Source: a virus. Taken from it: a DNA stretch of 44,865 nt. The notes beneath the pieces were generated by a model, which was not told where the DNA came from, did no database searches, and was given only the letters and a program-made list of their open reading frames with translations. The position numbers were made by a program, and so were the translations under genes. Shown one piece after another: positions 35,883-42,431 of the stretch (its first letter is position 1; each line of letters opens with the position of its first letter). The stretch covers positions 1-44,865 of the IMG/VR virus record IMGVR_UViG_3300047319_001698. One strand, given 5' to 3'.

Positions 35883-36149
35883 ATGAACCTCCCCCTGCGT
35901 GACAACAACGGTCAGAAGCTCACGGTCGCCGAGATCGATGCGCGGATCCAGAACGTGGACGCGGCCCTGGCCCAGTCGGGCGCGATGCTGGGCCGCCTCG
36001 ATGGCGGTGAGACCCCGCGGTCGGTGTGGGGCAGCAACGACATCCCCGACAGCGTCGAGTACGTCCGCCGCCGCATCTCCCAGAACCTCGACTCCGACAA
36101 CGCCTACCGGGCGAAGCTGGTCGAGGCGAAAGCCTTCCTGTCCGAGTAA
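35883..36149 (+). CDS. Small helical protein from a likely leaderless transcript
   Basis: An 88-residue protein with two charged helices around a Gly-Gly-Glu-Thr-Pro-Arg-Ser-Val-Trp-Gly loop. The ATG at 35883 is fixed by the promoter. An upstream in-frame start would lie inside the -35. No ribosome-binding site can exist if transcription starts about 7 bases after the -10. It heads the plus-strand operon. The function is unknown. Confidence 0.6.
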   Translation: MNLPLRDNNGQKLTVAEIDARIQNVDAALAQSGAMLGRLDGGETPRSVWGSNDIPDSVEYVRRRISQNLDSDNAYRAKLVEAKAFLSE

Positions 36150-36164
36150 CCCCGGAACCCCGCC

Positions 36165-36494
36165 ATGCACCACACCCCACGCTTCAAGATCTACGACGCC
36201 GACGGCCGCTACCGGGCCGCTACCATGGGCCCGATGCCGGCGCTCTGCCTGGTCTCCCACTACTTCGGCAAGGGCTCCACCATCCGGTACAACCACCAAG
36301 CGCTGCTGTGGACCGAGGGCGAGGACGGTCTGGCCTTCCAGGCCGGGGCTCTGCCGTCGAAGTGCTACGAGCGGGCCTACAAGATCATGGAGCAGCGGCG
36401 CGGCGAGTGGGATCGGAAGCGGGCGGGGCGGGCGCAGGAGCGGCAGGCGAAATTCGTCGCGCGGATGTCCCGGCCGAGCGCGGTGCCGTCATGA
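36165..36494 (+). CDS. Hypothetical protein
   Basis: A 109-residue protein with a beta-rich first half (Arg-Phe-Lys-Ile-Tyr-Asp-Ala-Asp-Gly-Arg-Tyr) and a long basic helix at the end (Lys-Ile-Met-Glu-Gln-Arg-Arg). It overlaps the next gene by 4 bases (ATGA). Not recognised. Confidence 0.5.
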   Translation: MHHTPRFKIYDADGRYRAATMGPMPALCLVSHYFGKGSTIRYNHQALLWTEGEDGLAFQAGALPSKCYERAYKIMEQRRGEWDRKRAGRAQERQAKFVARMSRPSAVPS

Positions 36495-36625
36495 CGCTTG
36501 CCGACCTGATCCTTCTCGGCGCCATCGCCTTCAGCTTCGTCGCCATCTGCCTGCTGGTCCGCTGGGTCTCGCGCAAGCCGACCGACGAAGAGGTCTGGCG
36601 TCACCGTGACGACTACGAGCGGTGA
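36491..36625 (+). CDS. 44-residue single-span membrane protein
   Basis: A 44-residue protein: a hydrophobic span (about 3-24, Leu-Ala-Asp-Leu-Ile-Leu-Leu-Gly onward), then Arg-Trp-Val-Ser-Arg-Lys and a charged tail. The basic flank after the span suggests the C-terminus is cytoplasmic. It starts in the stop of the previous gene. Confidence 0.55.
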   Translation: MTLADLILLGAIAFSFVAICLLVRWVSRKPTDEEVWRHRDDYER

Positions 36626-36632
36626 GGAAACC

Positions 36633-36839
36633 ATGAAACACCGTACACGCAATGCCCTGTCCCGGAACCGTCGGCCACGGCCGTACCGGTTGAGACCGCG
36701 GCCGATGGTGATCCGCTATTGCTACGTCTACCGCGGCGCGCTCACCACCGCGCAGATCATGCAGATCGAAGATGTGCTGTCCCAGCGCTGGGGCATCCCA
36801 CTCGATCGGCCGCCCGCGGCCGGGGCGGGGGTCGCATGA
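36633..36839 (+). CDS. Small basic protein, first of a tandem pair
   Basis: A 68-residue protein. The N-terminal 25 residues (Met-Lys-His, then Asn-Ala-Leu-Ser-Arg-Asn-Arg-Arg-Pro-Arg-Pro-Tyr) match the next gene nearly residue for residue, while the rest differs. GTGAGGAAACC precedes the ATG. The arginine-rich head recalls, but is not the same as, the Asn-Pro/arginine heads of the structural cluster. The function is unknown. Confidence 0.6.
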   Translation: MKHRTRNALSRNRRPRPYRLRPRPMVIRYCYVYRGALTTAQIMQIEDVLSQRWGIPLDRPPAAGAGVA

Positions 36840-37144
36840 AACACCACGCACGCCGCGCCCTGGCGCGGAACCGTCGGCCGCAACCGTACTGGATGCGGTG
36901 GCGCCCCTGGGTCACCTACATGCGCGGGGCCAACCGCGGCAACCTGACTGCCCGGGAGCGGCAGATGATCAGCGCGCACTTGGCGCAGCAGGCGCGGTGC
37001 TCGACCCTTCAGGTCAAGCTCTATGCCGAAGTGAACCCGGAGGGCCTCTTCTTCGACGAGATCGCAGCTCCCGACAAGCGGTACTACGAAGAGGTCCGCA
37101 CCTACGTTCAGACCGATGGCTACCAGGGCGAGAAGCAACCGTAA
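36836..37144 (+). CDS. Small basic protein, second of a tandem pair
   Basis: A 102-residue protein with the same N-terminal module as the gene before it (Met-Lys-His, Arg-Ala-Leu-Ala-Arg-Asn-Arg-Arg-Pro-Gln-Pro-Tyr) and an unrelated helical then beta C-terminal part. It overlaps the upstream stop by 4 bases (ATGA). The shared head suggests a reusable basic module attached to different cores. Confidence 0.6.
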   Translation: MKHHARRALARNRRPQPYWMRWRPWVTYMRGANRGNLTARERQMISAHLAQQARCSTLQVKLYAEVNPEGLFFDEIAAPDKRYYEEVRTYVQTDGYQGEKQP

Positions 37145-37150
37145 CAGCGC

Positions 37151-37178
37151 TTGACCGCGTAGCGACTCCATAGACACT
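37151..37178 (+). promoter_or_regulatory. TCCATAG-type promoter before the ThyX operon
   Basis: TTGACC, overlapping CGCGTAG, 4 bases, TCCATAG, with GACACT 16 bases after TTGACC. It follows the stop of the previous gene by 6 bases and drives the small gene at 37203 and probably thyX and the kinase. Confidence 0.6.
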
Positions 37179-37202
37179 CCACCCGCCCAGAGGACTGACA
37201 CC

Positions 37203-37436
37203 ATGCTCACCGCCACCGCCACCGCCACCGCCCCCAAGCCCGCCCGCCACGCCCGGTCCCGCCGCAGCTTCGGCGAGATCGCGCGCAACCTGCTGTACTT
37301 CCACGCGAAGAGCGGGACGGCTGCGGAGTTCTCGACCGACCAGCTCGGCGAGGTGCTGCGGCTCGAGCGCTACGAGGGCAACTTCCACGACCTGCGCAAG
37401 CTCCGGGAGGCGCTCAGCGGGTTGGCGGACGACTGA
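37203..37436 (+). CDS. Hypothetical small protein
   Basis: A 77-residue protein. A Thr-Ala repeat start is followed by a basic patch (Arg-His-Ala-Arg-Ser-Arg-Arg) and a helical domain with Glu-Ile-Ala-Arg-Asn-Leu-Leu-Tyr-Phe and Glu-Val-Leu-Arg-Leu-Glu-Arg. It could be a small winged-helix-like DNA binder, but the pattern is not decisive. Confidence 0.5.
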   Translation: MLTATATATAPKPARHARSRRSFGEIARNLLYFHAKSGTAAEFSTDQLGEVLRLERYEGNFHDLRKLREALSGLADD

Positions 37437-37481
37437 GCCGCCCGATCATCTTCAATCACTCTCGATCACCAAGGATCACCC

Positions 37482-38468
37482 ATGCCCTGCATCGTCAAAG
37501 TCATCGCCCACACCAAGTTCATCGGGGTTCCCGACGACCTGCTGCCGCTGGAGAAGGCGGCGAAGGGGCTCATCGGGTCCGAACGCACGGACACGGATCT
37601 CGTCCGTTCCCGCGCACGCTCGCTGCTGGCGGACAAGGGCCAGGACCAGGGCGCCGACGCGGACCGCCTGATCGAGTGCGCCGGCCGGAACTGCTACGAC
37701 TCCTACGGCGTGGGCCGGCCGTCGAGCGAGTACCACAAGCACATCGAAGAGGTGGACCATGGGAGCGTCCAGGAACACGCGACGTTGACATTCTTCATTT
37801 CCGCCGTAAGTCGCGGCCTGACCCACGAGCTGGTGCGCCACCGCGTCGGTGTCGCCATCAGCCAGCGCAGCACGCGGTACGTCGACGAGAACGAGAGCCC
37901 GTACATCCATCACCCGCTGGTCGAGGCGTGGTTGGCGGCGCAGCCCGACAAAGGCGAGAGCGAACGCGACATACTCCGGATCGACATCTCCCACGGTTCT
38001 GACAACCAGACCTATGCCATGGTCCGCGACACCCTCGAGCCCTGGCTGATCGCCAAGGGCGTCGACAAGTTCACCGCCCGCAAGCAAGCCCGCGGCGCCG
38101 CTCGCGGCTACCTCGGCAACGCCCTGCAGACCGAGATGGTCTGGACCGTCAACGTCCGGGCGTTCAAGGGGATCCTCAAGCAGCGGGCGAGCGCCGCGGC
38201 CGACGCCGAGATCCGGATCCTGGCCAACCGGCTCTACGAGTGCGCGCTGCCGTACTGGCCGGCGTACCTGGGCCACCTCAAGCAGCGGCCCTGCCCGGAC
38301 GGTCTCGGCTACGAGCTGTACGACCCGAACGGGCTCAAGGAGAAGCACCGGGTGCTGGTCGAGGCGGTGCGCGGGCTCGTCGCGTCTCCTCTCGGCCTTG
38401 TCGGAGAAACGGCCGCGGCTGCGGCCTTCAACGACAAGCTCGCCAACCTCCTCAAGCTCGCGTCCTGA
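37482..38468 (+). CDS. thyX: Flavin-dependent thymidylate synthase
   Basis: A 328-residue protein. It makes dTMP from dUMP using methylene-tetrahydrofolate, FAD and NADPH. The ThyX signature is Arg-His-Arg (119-121), followed by Ser127 and Gln-Arg-Ser-Thr-Arg-Tyr (128-133). His-Gly-Ser-Val and Glu-His (93-99) match the flavin- and dUMP-binding region. The chain is longer than many ThyX (about 220-260) owing to an N-terminal extension and a C-terminal helical part. AAGGA lies 6 bases upstream of the ATG. The gene is next to a deoxynucleotide kinase, so together they supply dTTP for phage replication. Confidence 0.9.
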   Translation: MPCIVKVIAHTKFIGVPDDLLPLEKAAKGLIGSERTDTDLVRSRARSLLADKGQDQGADADRLIECAGRNCYDSYGVGRPSSEYHKHIEEVDHGSVQEHATLTFFISAVSRGLTHELVRHRVGVAISQRSTRYVDENESPYIHHPLVEAWLAAQPDKGESERDILRIDISHGSDNQTYAMVRDTLEPWLIAKGVDKFTARKQARGAARGYLGNALQTEMVWTVNVRAFKGILKQRASAAADAEIRILANRLYECALPYWPAYLGHLKQRPCPDGLGYELYDPNGLKEKHRVLVEAVRGLVASPLGLVGETAAAAAFNDKLANLLKLAS

Positions 38469-38476
38469 GGCCCGCC

Positions 38477-39091
38477 ATGCCCTTCCCCGACCCCCGTCTC
38501 AAGATCATCAGCTTCCTCGGCATCACCGGTCGCATCGGTGACGGCAAGACCACGCTCTACCAGGCGATCCGGGAGGCCGGGCTGCCGTGCCACGACCTGT
38601 CGATGGCCGCGCCGCTCAAGGAAGCCGCAGCGATCCTGTTCGGCGGCACCAAGGCCAACTACTGCGGCACCCAGGAGGAGCGCCTCCAGATCCACGAGTT
38701 CTGGCGCGACCGCCTGGGCCCGGACTGGGAGAACGGGCGCAAGCAGCTCCAGAACCTCGGCGACGGGCTGCGGAAGCTCATCAGCCCGTGGCTGTGGGTC
38801 TACATCGCCGAGCACCAGATCCTGCGCAAGCTCGAGCTGCGACTGATCCGGCCCGGCGAAGTGATGATCGTGCCCGACGTCCGGTACGACAACGAAGCGA
38901 CCGCCATCCGGATGCTCGGCGGCCGGGTGATCAAGATCGAGAACGCCAACCGGGTGGTGCCGAGCGCCGAGGTCAACAACGCCCCGAGCGAAGCCGGCAT
39001 CAGCCCGGAGCTCGTCGACGAGATCTATCAATCCGGGTCGCACGCCGCGACCGTCAACTTCGGGCGGCTGGTTGCTGCTCGGTACGCCTAA
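38477..39091 (+). CDS. Deoxynucleoside monophosphate kinase
   Basis: A 204-residue P-loop kinase. Gly-Ile-Thr-Gly-Arg-Ile-Gly-Asp-Gly-Lys-Thr-Thr (15-26) is a slightly expanded Walker A. Lys-Glu-Ala-Ala-Ala-Ile (about 48) and Val-Pro-Asp-Val-Arg-Tyr-Asp-Asn-Glu (about 132-140) fit the phage T4 gp1-like family. It converts deoxynucleoside monophosphates to diphosphates. It lies 8 bases after thyX and probably uses its dTMP. Final phosphorylation would be done by the host. Confidence 0.75.
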   Translation: MPFPDPRLKIISFLGITGRIGDGKTTLYQAIREAGLPCHDLSMAAPLKEAAAILFGGTKANYCGTQEERLQIHEFWRDRLGPDWENGRKQLQNLGDGLRKLISPWLWVYIAEHQILRKLELRLIRPGEVMIVPDVRYDNEATAIRMLGGRVIKIENANRVVPSAEVNNAPSEAGISPELVDEIYQSGSHAATVNFGRLVAARYA

Positions 39092-39101
39092 CGGAGAAGC
39101 T

Positions 39102-40058
39102 ATGAAAACCACCACCATGGAAGTCACACCGTCGCTCGCGCAGCGGTGGCTCGACGGCAAGATCAACCACGACAACCGCGACCTGTCGTCGAGCCATATC
39201 ACCTACCTCGCCGGCGAGATCACCGCGGGCCGCTGGCGGGTCACGCACCAGGGCATCGCCTTCTCGGTCACCGGGCGCCTGCTGGACGGTCAGCATCGAC
39301 TGCACGCGGTCGTCGAGGCCAACAAGGCGGTGCGAATGATGGTGACGGAGGGTCTCGACGACGAAGACTTCCGGGCCATGGACTGCGGCAAACGCCGGGC
39401 CATGAAGGACCGGCTGCACCTCGTCGACGACACGAACCAGAACCACCTGATGTGCCAGGCGATCACCGGCTATCTCTCGGCCACCACCTCCAGCCGCGGC
39501 GCCATCAGCGCGTCAGCCGTGGAGGAGGAATTCCTGAAGGACGGGCATACCGAGGCGTGGATGTGGGTCGGTCAGCACTTCAACGGCTGTGGCGCCAAGC
39601 TGCGCCCTGCTGGGGTGATGGCCGCGCTGGCCATGTACTTCGTGGTCGACAAGCGCAAGGCCCAGTCGTTCATCGACTCGTACCTCAGCGGCGCCGGGCT
39701 CGAGCACGGGTCGCCGATTCTGCGGATGCGCGACGACGCCATGGGGATCACCAGCCGCGGCACCAAGCGCACCATCGACTACTGGCGCGCGGTGAGCTGC
39801 CTGCAGAGCCATCGCGAGTCGGTGACCGTGACCAGCATCTACGCCGCTGCCAAGGACATGGTCGGCAACGAGAACACCAGCCGCGAGATGAAAAAGCGCA
39901 TCGAGGTGCGGACCAGAGCCGCTGCGTCGGTACCCGCCGATGTACGAGCCCAGCGCGGCAAGGCGGCGATCATGTCGCTACCGCCGGACGTGCGCGCTGC
40001 GAACGCGGCGAAGGCCAGTCAGGTGGCCCAGGAGAAACGGCGGAGGAAGTTGGCGTGA
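39102..40058 (+). CDS. ParB-like domain protein
   Basis: A 318-residue protein. The N-terminal 100 residues contain Ala-Gln-Arg-Trp-Leu-Asp, Gly-Arg-Trp-Arg-Val-Thr-His-Gln-Gly-Ile-Ala-Phe and Asp-Gly-Gln-His-Arg-Leu-His-Ala-Val (about 62-70), the core of ParB/Srx-fold proteins. The rest is helical, ending in a basic tail (Lys-Arg-Arg-Arg-Lys). In phages such proteins are called ParB-like nucleases, but many have no proven nuclease activity. ACGGAG lies 6 to 7 bases before the ATG at 39102. No ParA partner is seen in the window. Confidence 0.65.
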   Translation: MKTTTMEVTPSLAQRWLDGKINHDNRDLSSSHITYLAGEITAGRWRVTHQGIAFSVTGRLLDGQHRLHAVVEANKAVRMMVTEGLDDEDFRAMDCGKRRAMKDRLHLVDDTNQNHLMCQAITGYLSATTSSRGAISASAVEEEFLKDGHTEAWMWVGQHFNGCGAKLRPAGVMAALAMYFVVDKRKAQSFIDSYLSGAGLEHGSPILRMRDDAMGITSRGTKRTIDYWRAVSCLQSHRESVTVTSIYAAAKDMVGNENTSREMKKRIEVRTRAAASVPADVRAQRGKAAIMSLPPDVRAANAAKASQVAQEKRRRKLA

Positions 40059-40204
40059 GCTACTGGCAGATCATCCGCCGCGGCACCTTCCGGTTCTACT
40101 GGTTCCCGGGCGTCCAGATCGGGATCTACCGGGTCCAGTACGACGGCTGGCACCTCGCCATGAATTTCGGGATCTTCGCGCTGGAATGGTCGGACGCCTG
40201 GTGA
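40055..40204 (+). CDS. 49-residue aromatic-rich protein
   Basis: A 49-residue protein starting with GTG inside the previous stop (GTGA), and ending the same way into the next gene. It has unusually many Trp, Tyr and Phe residues (Tyr-Trp-Gln-Ile, Phe-Tyr-Trp-Phe) and a likely beta hairpin. The two couplings support translation. The function is unknown. Confidence 0.5.
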   Translation: MSYWQIIRRGTFRFYWFPGVQIGIYRVQYDGWHLAMNFGIFALEWSDAW

Positions 40205-40563
40205 CGAAGTGCCCGCGCCGCTGGCGGTGGACCTGGGACGTCGGCCTGCGCAACGTCGCGTGGGATACGGTCATGCCCCGAGAGAACGCGCCTGATTCAT
40301 GGCAGCACACCGGCCATGGCCCCATCCCTAGTCGGCATGACGCGGAAAAATCCACGCCGCTCGAGCGTTATCAAGCGGTGGAGGAAGCGCAGGATTGGCA
40401 GCGCGCGGAACACGAGCGGCGGACGGTTGCCGTGGCGCGGGCGATGCTCTCGGTCACCGAGCCCTGGGAGCGCGACAACCTCGCCCGGGTCCTGAGGATC
40501 TTGCGCGCTGGACGACTGGTCGCCATACCCGGCGATGGTCGCGACAAGCGATACATCGACTAA
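40201..40563 (+). CDS. Hypothetical protein
   Basis: A 120-residue protein. The GTG start is chosen for the 4-base overlap with the previous gene; an in-frame ATG lies at 40274. The C-terminal half has helices with Gln-Arg-Ala-Glu-His-Glu-Arg-Arg and Asp-Asn-Leu-Ala-Arg-Val-Leu-Arg-Ile-Leu. It overlaps the convergent gene at 40560-40841 by 4 bases. Confidence 0.45.
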   Translation: MTKCPRRWRWTWDVGLRNVAWDTVMPRENAPDSWQHTGHGPIPSRHDAEKSTPLERYQAVEEAQDWQRAEHERRTVAVARAMLSVTEPWERDNLARVLRILRAGRLVAIPGDGRDKRYID

Positions 40564-40841
40564 GGCGCCACGCTCCGATACAGCCCACCCCTGACCCGCG
40601 CGATCGTCCCCCGGGCCGCCAGCGACGCCAGCAGCCGGCCGGTGTGGTGCGGGCTCCACGTCGGGGCCGCGAGCTTGGCGCCGACGTGGATGCCTGCCGG
40701 CGACATCGGGGAGTTGCCGGGCTGGGCGAGGAAGTCGACGACCTGCTGGGAGAACGACCGGCCGTCGGCGTTCGGGCGGCGCTTGGCCTTGCCGGGGGCC
40801 AGGGCGTCGATCCAGGAGCGGTTGTTGGGGGCGTGGCGCAT
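40560..40841 (-). CDS. Winged-helix-like small protein
   Basis: A 93-residue protein. The C-terminal two-thirds fit a winged helix: Val-Val-Asp-Phe-Leu-Ala-Gln, Ala-Lys-Leu-Ala-Ala-Pro-Thr-Trp-Ser-Pro-His-His-Thr-Gly-Arg-Leu-Leu as the recognition helix, and Gly-Thr-Ile-Ala-Arg-Val-Arg-Gly-Gly-Leu-Tyr-Arg as the wing. It closes the minus-strand mini-gene run and might regulate it. Inference from pattern only. Confidence 0.55.
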   Translation of the reverse strand: MRHAPNNRSWIDALAPGKAKRRPNADGRSFSQQVVDFLAQPGNSPMSPAGIHVGAKLAAPTWSPHHTGRLLASLAARGTIARVRGGLYRSVAP

Positions 40842-40842
40842 G

Positions 40843-41163
40843 TCAGCAGGGCGCGAACACGCCGGTGGTCAGGAACCCGTGCCAGCCGCAGCCATGGGGA
40901 GCTGGGCGGAAGATCGATGGGTGCAGGCTGAGGGTCTCGAACGTGTCGCCGTGGCGGTGCCAGCCAGCCGGGTTCTCCTCGGCCCGCGGGTCGATCGGGT
41001 TCTTGAACGGGATGTAGCCGCGGACGCCGCACGTCCCGCAGGGGCAGTCGAAGGTTACGCCGACGCGCTCACGCTGGGGGACCGGCTTTCCGGTCCGGCT
41101 GTCGGTGATGCCCTCGCCGCCGGAGGAGACCCAGCGGGGGTTGAGCTTGGTCAGGGGGATCAC
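40843..41163 (-). CDS. DUF6527-like protein with Cys-Pro-Cys-Gly motif
   Basis: A 106-residue protein. Leu-Asn-Pro-Arg-Trp-Val (6-11) is followed by Phe-Asp-Cys-Pro-Cys-Gly (about 38-43), Gly-Asp-Thr-Phe-Glu-Thr-Leu-Ser-Leu-His-Pro-Ser (about 75-86) and a Cys-Gly-Trp-His-Gly-Phe end. I recall this order from the DUF6527 family, of unknown function, common in phages. The cysteines and histidine may hold zinc. GTG starts inside the stop of the membrane protein gene (GTGA). Confidence 0.6.
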   Translation of the reverse strand: MIPLTKLNPRWVSSGGEGITDSRTGKPVPQRERVGVTFDCPCGTCGVRGYIPFKNPIDPRAEENPAGWHRHGDTFETLSLHPSIFRPAPHGCGWHGFLTTGVFAPC

Positions 41164-41465
41164 AGCAGGAACCACAGGATGACGGCGACGTCCGCGGTTG
41201 CGTCGTGCGCCTCGGGCTTCGGTTTCTTGAGCTGCTGCTCCCAGTGGCCGTCGGGGGCCTGGATCCAGATCGGCGCGGCTTCTGCGTCTTCGCGCTGCAT
41301 GCGCTTGATCGCGTCGGCCTTGCGCTGCTTCTCGGACAGCACGACGACGCCCACGACGCCCAAGAGGAGCAGGATGCCGACAACCCAGGCGCCGATCTTG
41401 AACAGCAGGTTCTCTCGGCGCAGGCGCGCCAGGTACTGGGCTGAGGTTTCGAGATCGCTGATCAT
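41160..41465 (-). CDS. Small single-span membrane protein
   Basis: A 101-residue protein. A charged N-terminal helix with Ala-Arg-Leu-Arg-Arg-Glu-Asn precedes a strong hydrophobic span (about 22-44). A charged helix and a soluble tail ending in hydrophobic residues follow. ATGA and GTGA overlaps link it to both neighbours. Not recognised. Confidence 0.55.
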   Translation of the reverse strand: MISDLETSAQYLARLRRENLLFKIGAWVVGILLLLGVVGVVVLSEKQRKADAIKRMQREDAEAAPIWIQAPDGHWEQQLKKPKPEAHDATADVAVILWFLL

Positions 41466-41659
41466 TCGATGGTCTCCTCTTTCTTCGCAGCTCGTCGCTC
41501 AAGCCGATGCGTCCGGACCTTGGTCTGCTTGCCCGGGTTGCGACCGCCTGGTCTGGCGGTCCAGTATTCGTAGCCGTAGGCCCGCTGCTTGTAGGCGCCG
41601 GTCGCGGCGAAGCCATAGGAGACCGCGCCGTGCTTGGGGTGGTGGCGGGAGCGGCTCAC
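41462..41659 (-). CDS. Small basic protein
   Basis: A 65-residue protein rich in Arg and aromatic residues (Gln-Arg-Ala-Tyr-Gly-Tyr-Glu-Tyr-Trp). It contains Gly-Gly-Arg-Asn-Pro-Gly-Lys, another arginine-Asn-Pro phrase. GTG starts inside the previous stop (GTGA) and its stop overlaps the next ATG. The function is unknown. Confidence 0.5.
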   Translation of the reverse strand: MSRSRHHPKHGAVSYGFAATGAYKQRAYGYEYWTARPGGRNPGKQTKVRTHRLERRAAKKEETIE

Positions 41660-41862
41660 ACGATGTCCCTCCAGATGCACTCGACCTCGCGGTAGATCGT
41701 CTTGTCCTTCGGGTCGGCGACGAAGGCGCGCAGCGTTTCCTGCACGATACCCGGGCCGTGGCCGTCGCCGCTCTCGCGCAGGATGATCACCCCGTTGGGC
41801 GGCGGGTCGTCCGGGTGGCGCTCGTAGATCACGCCGGTCTTGGTGTGCAGGAAGACTTTCAT
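41656..41862 (-). CDS. Small hypothetical protein
   Basis: A 68-residue, beta-rich protein (Lys-Val-Phe-Leu-His-Thr-Lys-Thr-Gly-Val-Ile-Tyr at the start). Its ATG follows the previous stop by 3 bases. It is coupled to the next gene by a GTGA overlap. Not recognised. Confidence 0.5.
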   Translation of the reverse strand: MKVFLHTKTGVIYERHPDDPPPNGVIILRESGDGHGPGIVQETLRAFVADPKDKTIYREVECIWRDIV

Positions 41863-41865
41863 CGC

Positions 41866-42069
41866 TCAGCCCCACGCCGCTTGACGAGTGTCGGGCTCGC
41901 TCGGAATCTCGACGAACACCGTCTCTCCAGGCTTCGGCATGCACATGCTCAGCAGCAGCAACGCCGTGGGGAGTTCTCGGTCCTTCGGCATCGGGGGCTG
42001 CCCAGCGTGGTGCCGTGCGAAGGCGTCCATGGTTCTGCCGATCGCTCCGAACGAAAACGAATCTTTCAT
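41866..42069 (-). CDS. Small hypothetical protein
   Basis: A 67-residue protein starting Met-Lys-Asp-Ser-Phe-Ser-Phe in an ATGA overlap with the upstream gene. A Leu-rich helix (Ala-Leu-Leu-Leu-Leu-Ser-Met) lies in the middle. The function is unknown. Confidence 0.5.
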   Translation of the reverse strand: MKDSFSFGAIGRTMDAFARHHAGQPPMPKDRELPTALLLLSMCMPKPGETVFVEIPSEPDTRQAAWG

Positions 42070-42275
42070 CGGTTCCACCATGCGCCGCGGGGCGGCGGAC
42101 AGGGGCGCGGCTTGGGTTTCGGCGGCTCCATAGCGGGGATGTTACGAAGCACCATCTCGGGCCGCTCCCTCTCGACACCATCGAAGAGCCTGACCTCGTT
42201 GCCGGTCGTGATCTGCACGATAGATCTCGCGGTCCTCTGGTCGAAGACTCGGCTGGTGATGCCGTCGGGTGCCAT
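42066..42275 (-). CDS. Small hypothetical protein, first of the minus-strand mini-gene run
   Basis: A 69-residue protein with a beta-rich first half (Ser-Arg-Val-Phe, Ile-Val-Gln-Ile-Thr-Thr-Gly) and a proline-rich basic end. CAGGAG lies 9 bases upstream of the ATG. No convincing promoter was found in the 156 bases shared with the divergent phosphoesterase gene. Confidence 0.5.
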   Translation of the reverse strand: MAPDGITSRVFDQRTARSIVQITTGNEVRLFDGVERERPEMVLRNIPAMEPPKPKPRPCPPPRGAWWNR

Positions 42276-42394
42276 GGTCGGTGCTCCTGCTCGGTCAGCG
42301 CGCAGCCTACCGGCGTGCCCGCGGAAGCAACAGTCTCCCCCGTCCGGGGCTTCTCGGGATCTTAACCGGGAACCGCGCATTTATCAGTCTTCCC

Positions 42395-42423
42395 TTGCGA
42401 TTGGTCACATGACCAACTATTGT
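42395..42423 (+). promoter_or_regulatory. Promoter with a palindromic operator in its spacer
   Basis: TTGCGA, a 17-base spacer, then TATTGT. The spacer holds TTGGTCA-CA-TGACCAA (42401-42416), a perfect inverted repeat of 7-base arms, in the place where a dimeric repressor would block RNA polymerase. The -10 ends 8 bases before the ATG at 42432, so the leader is close to zero. Confidence 0.65.
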
Positions 42424-42431
42424 GGCTCCTT

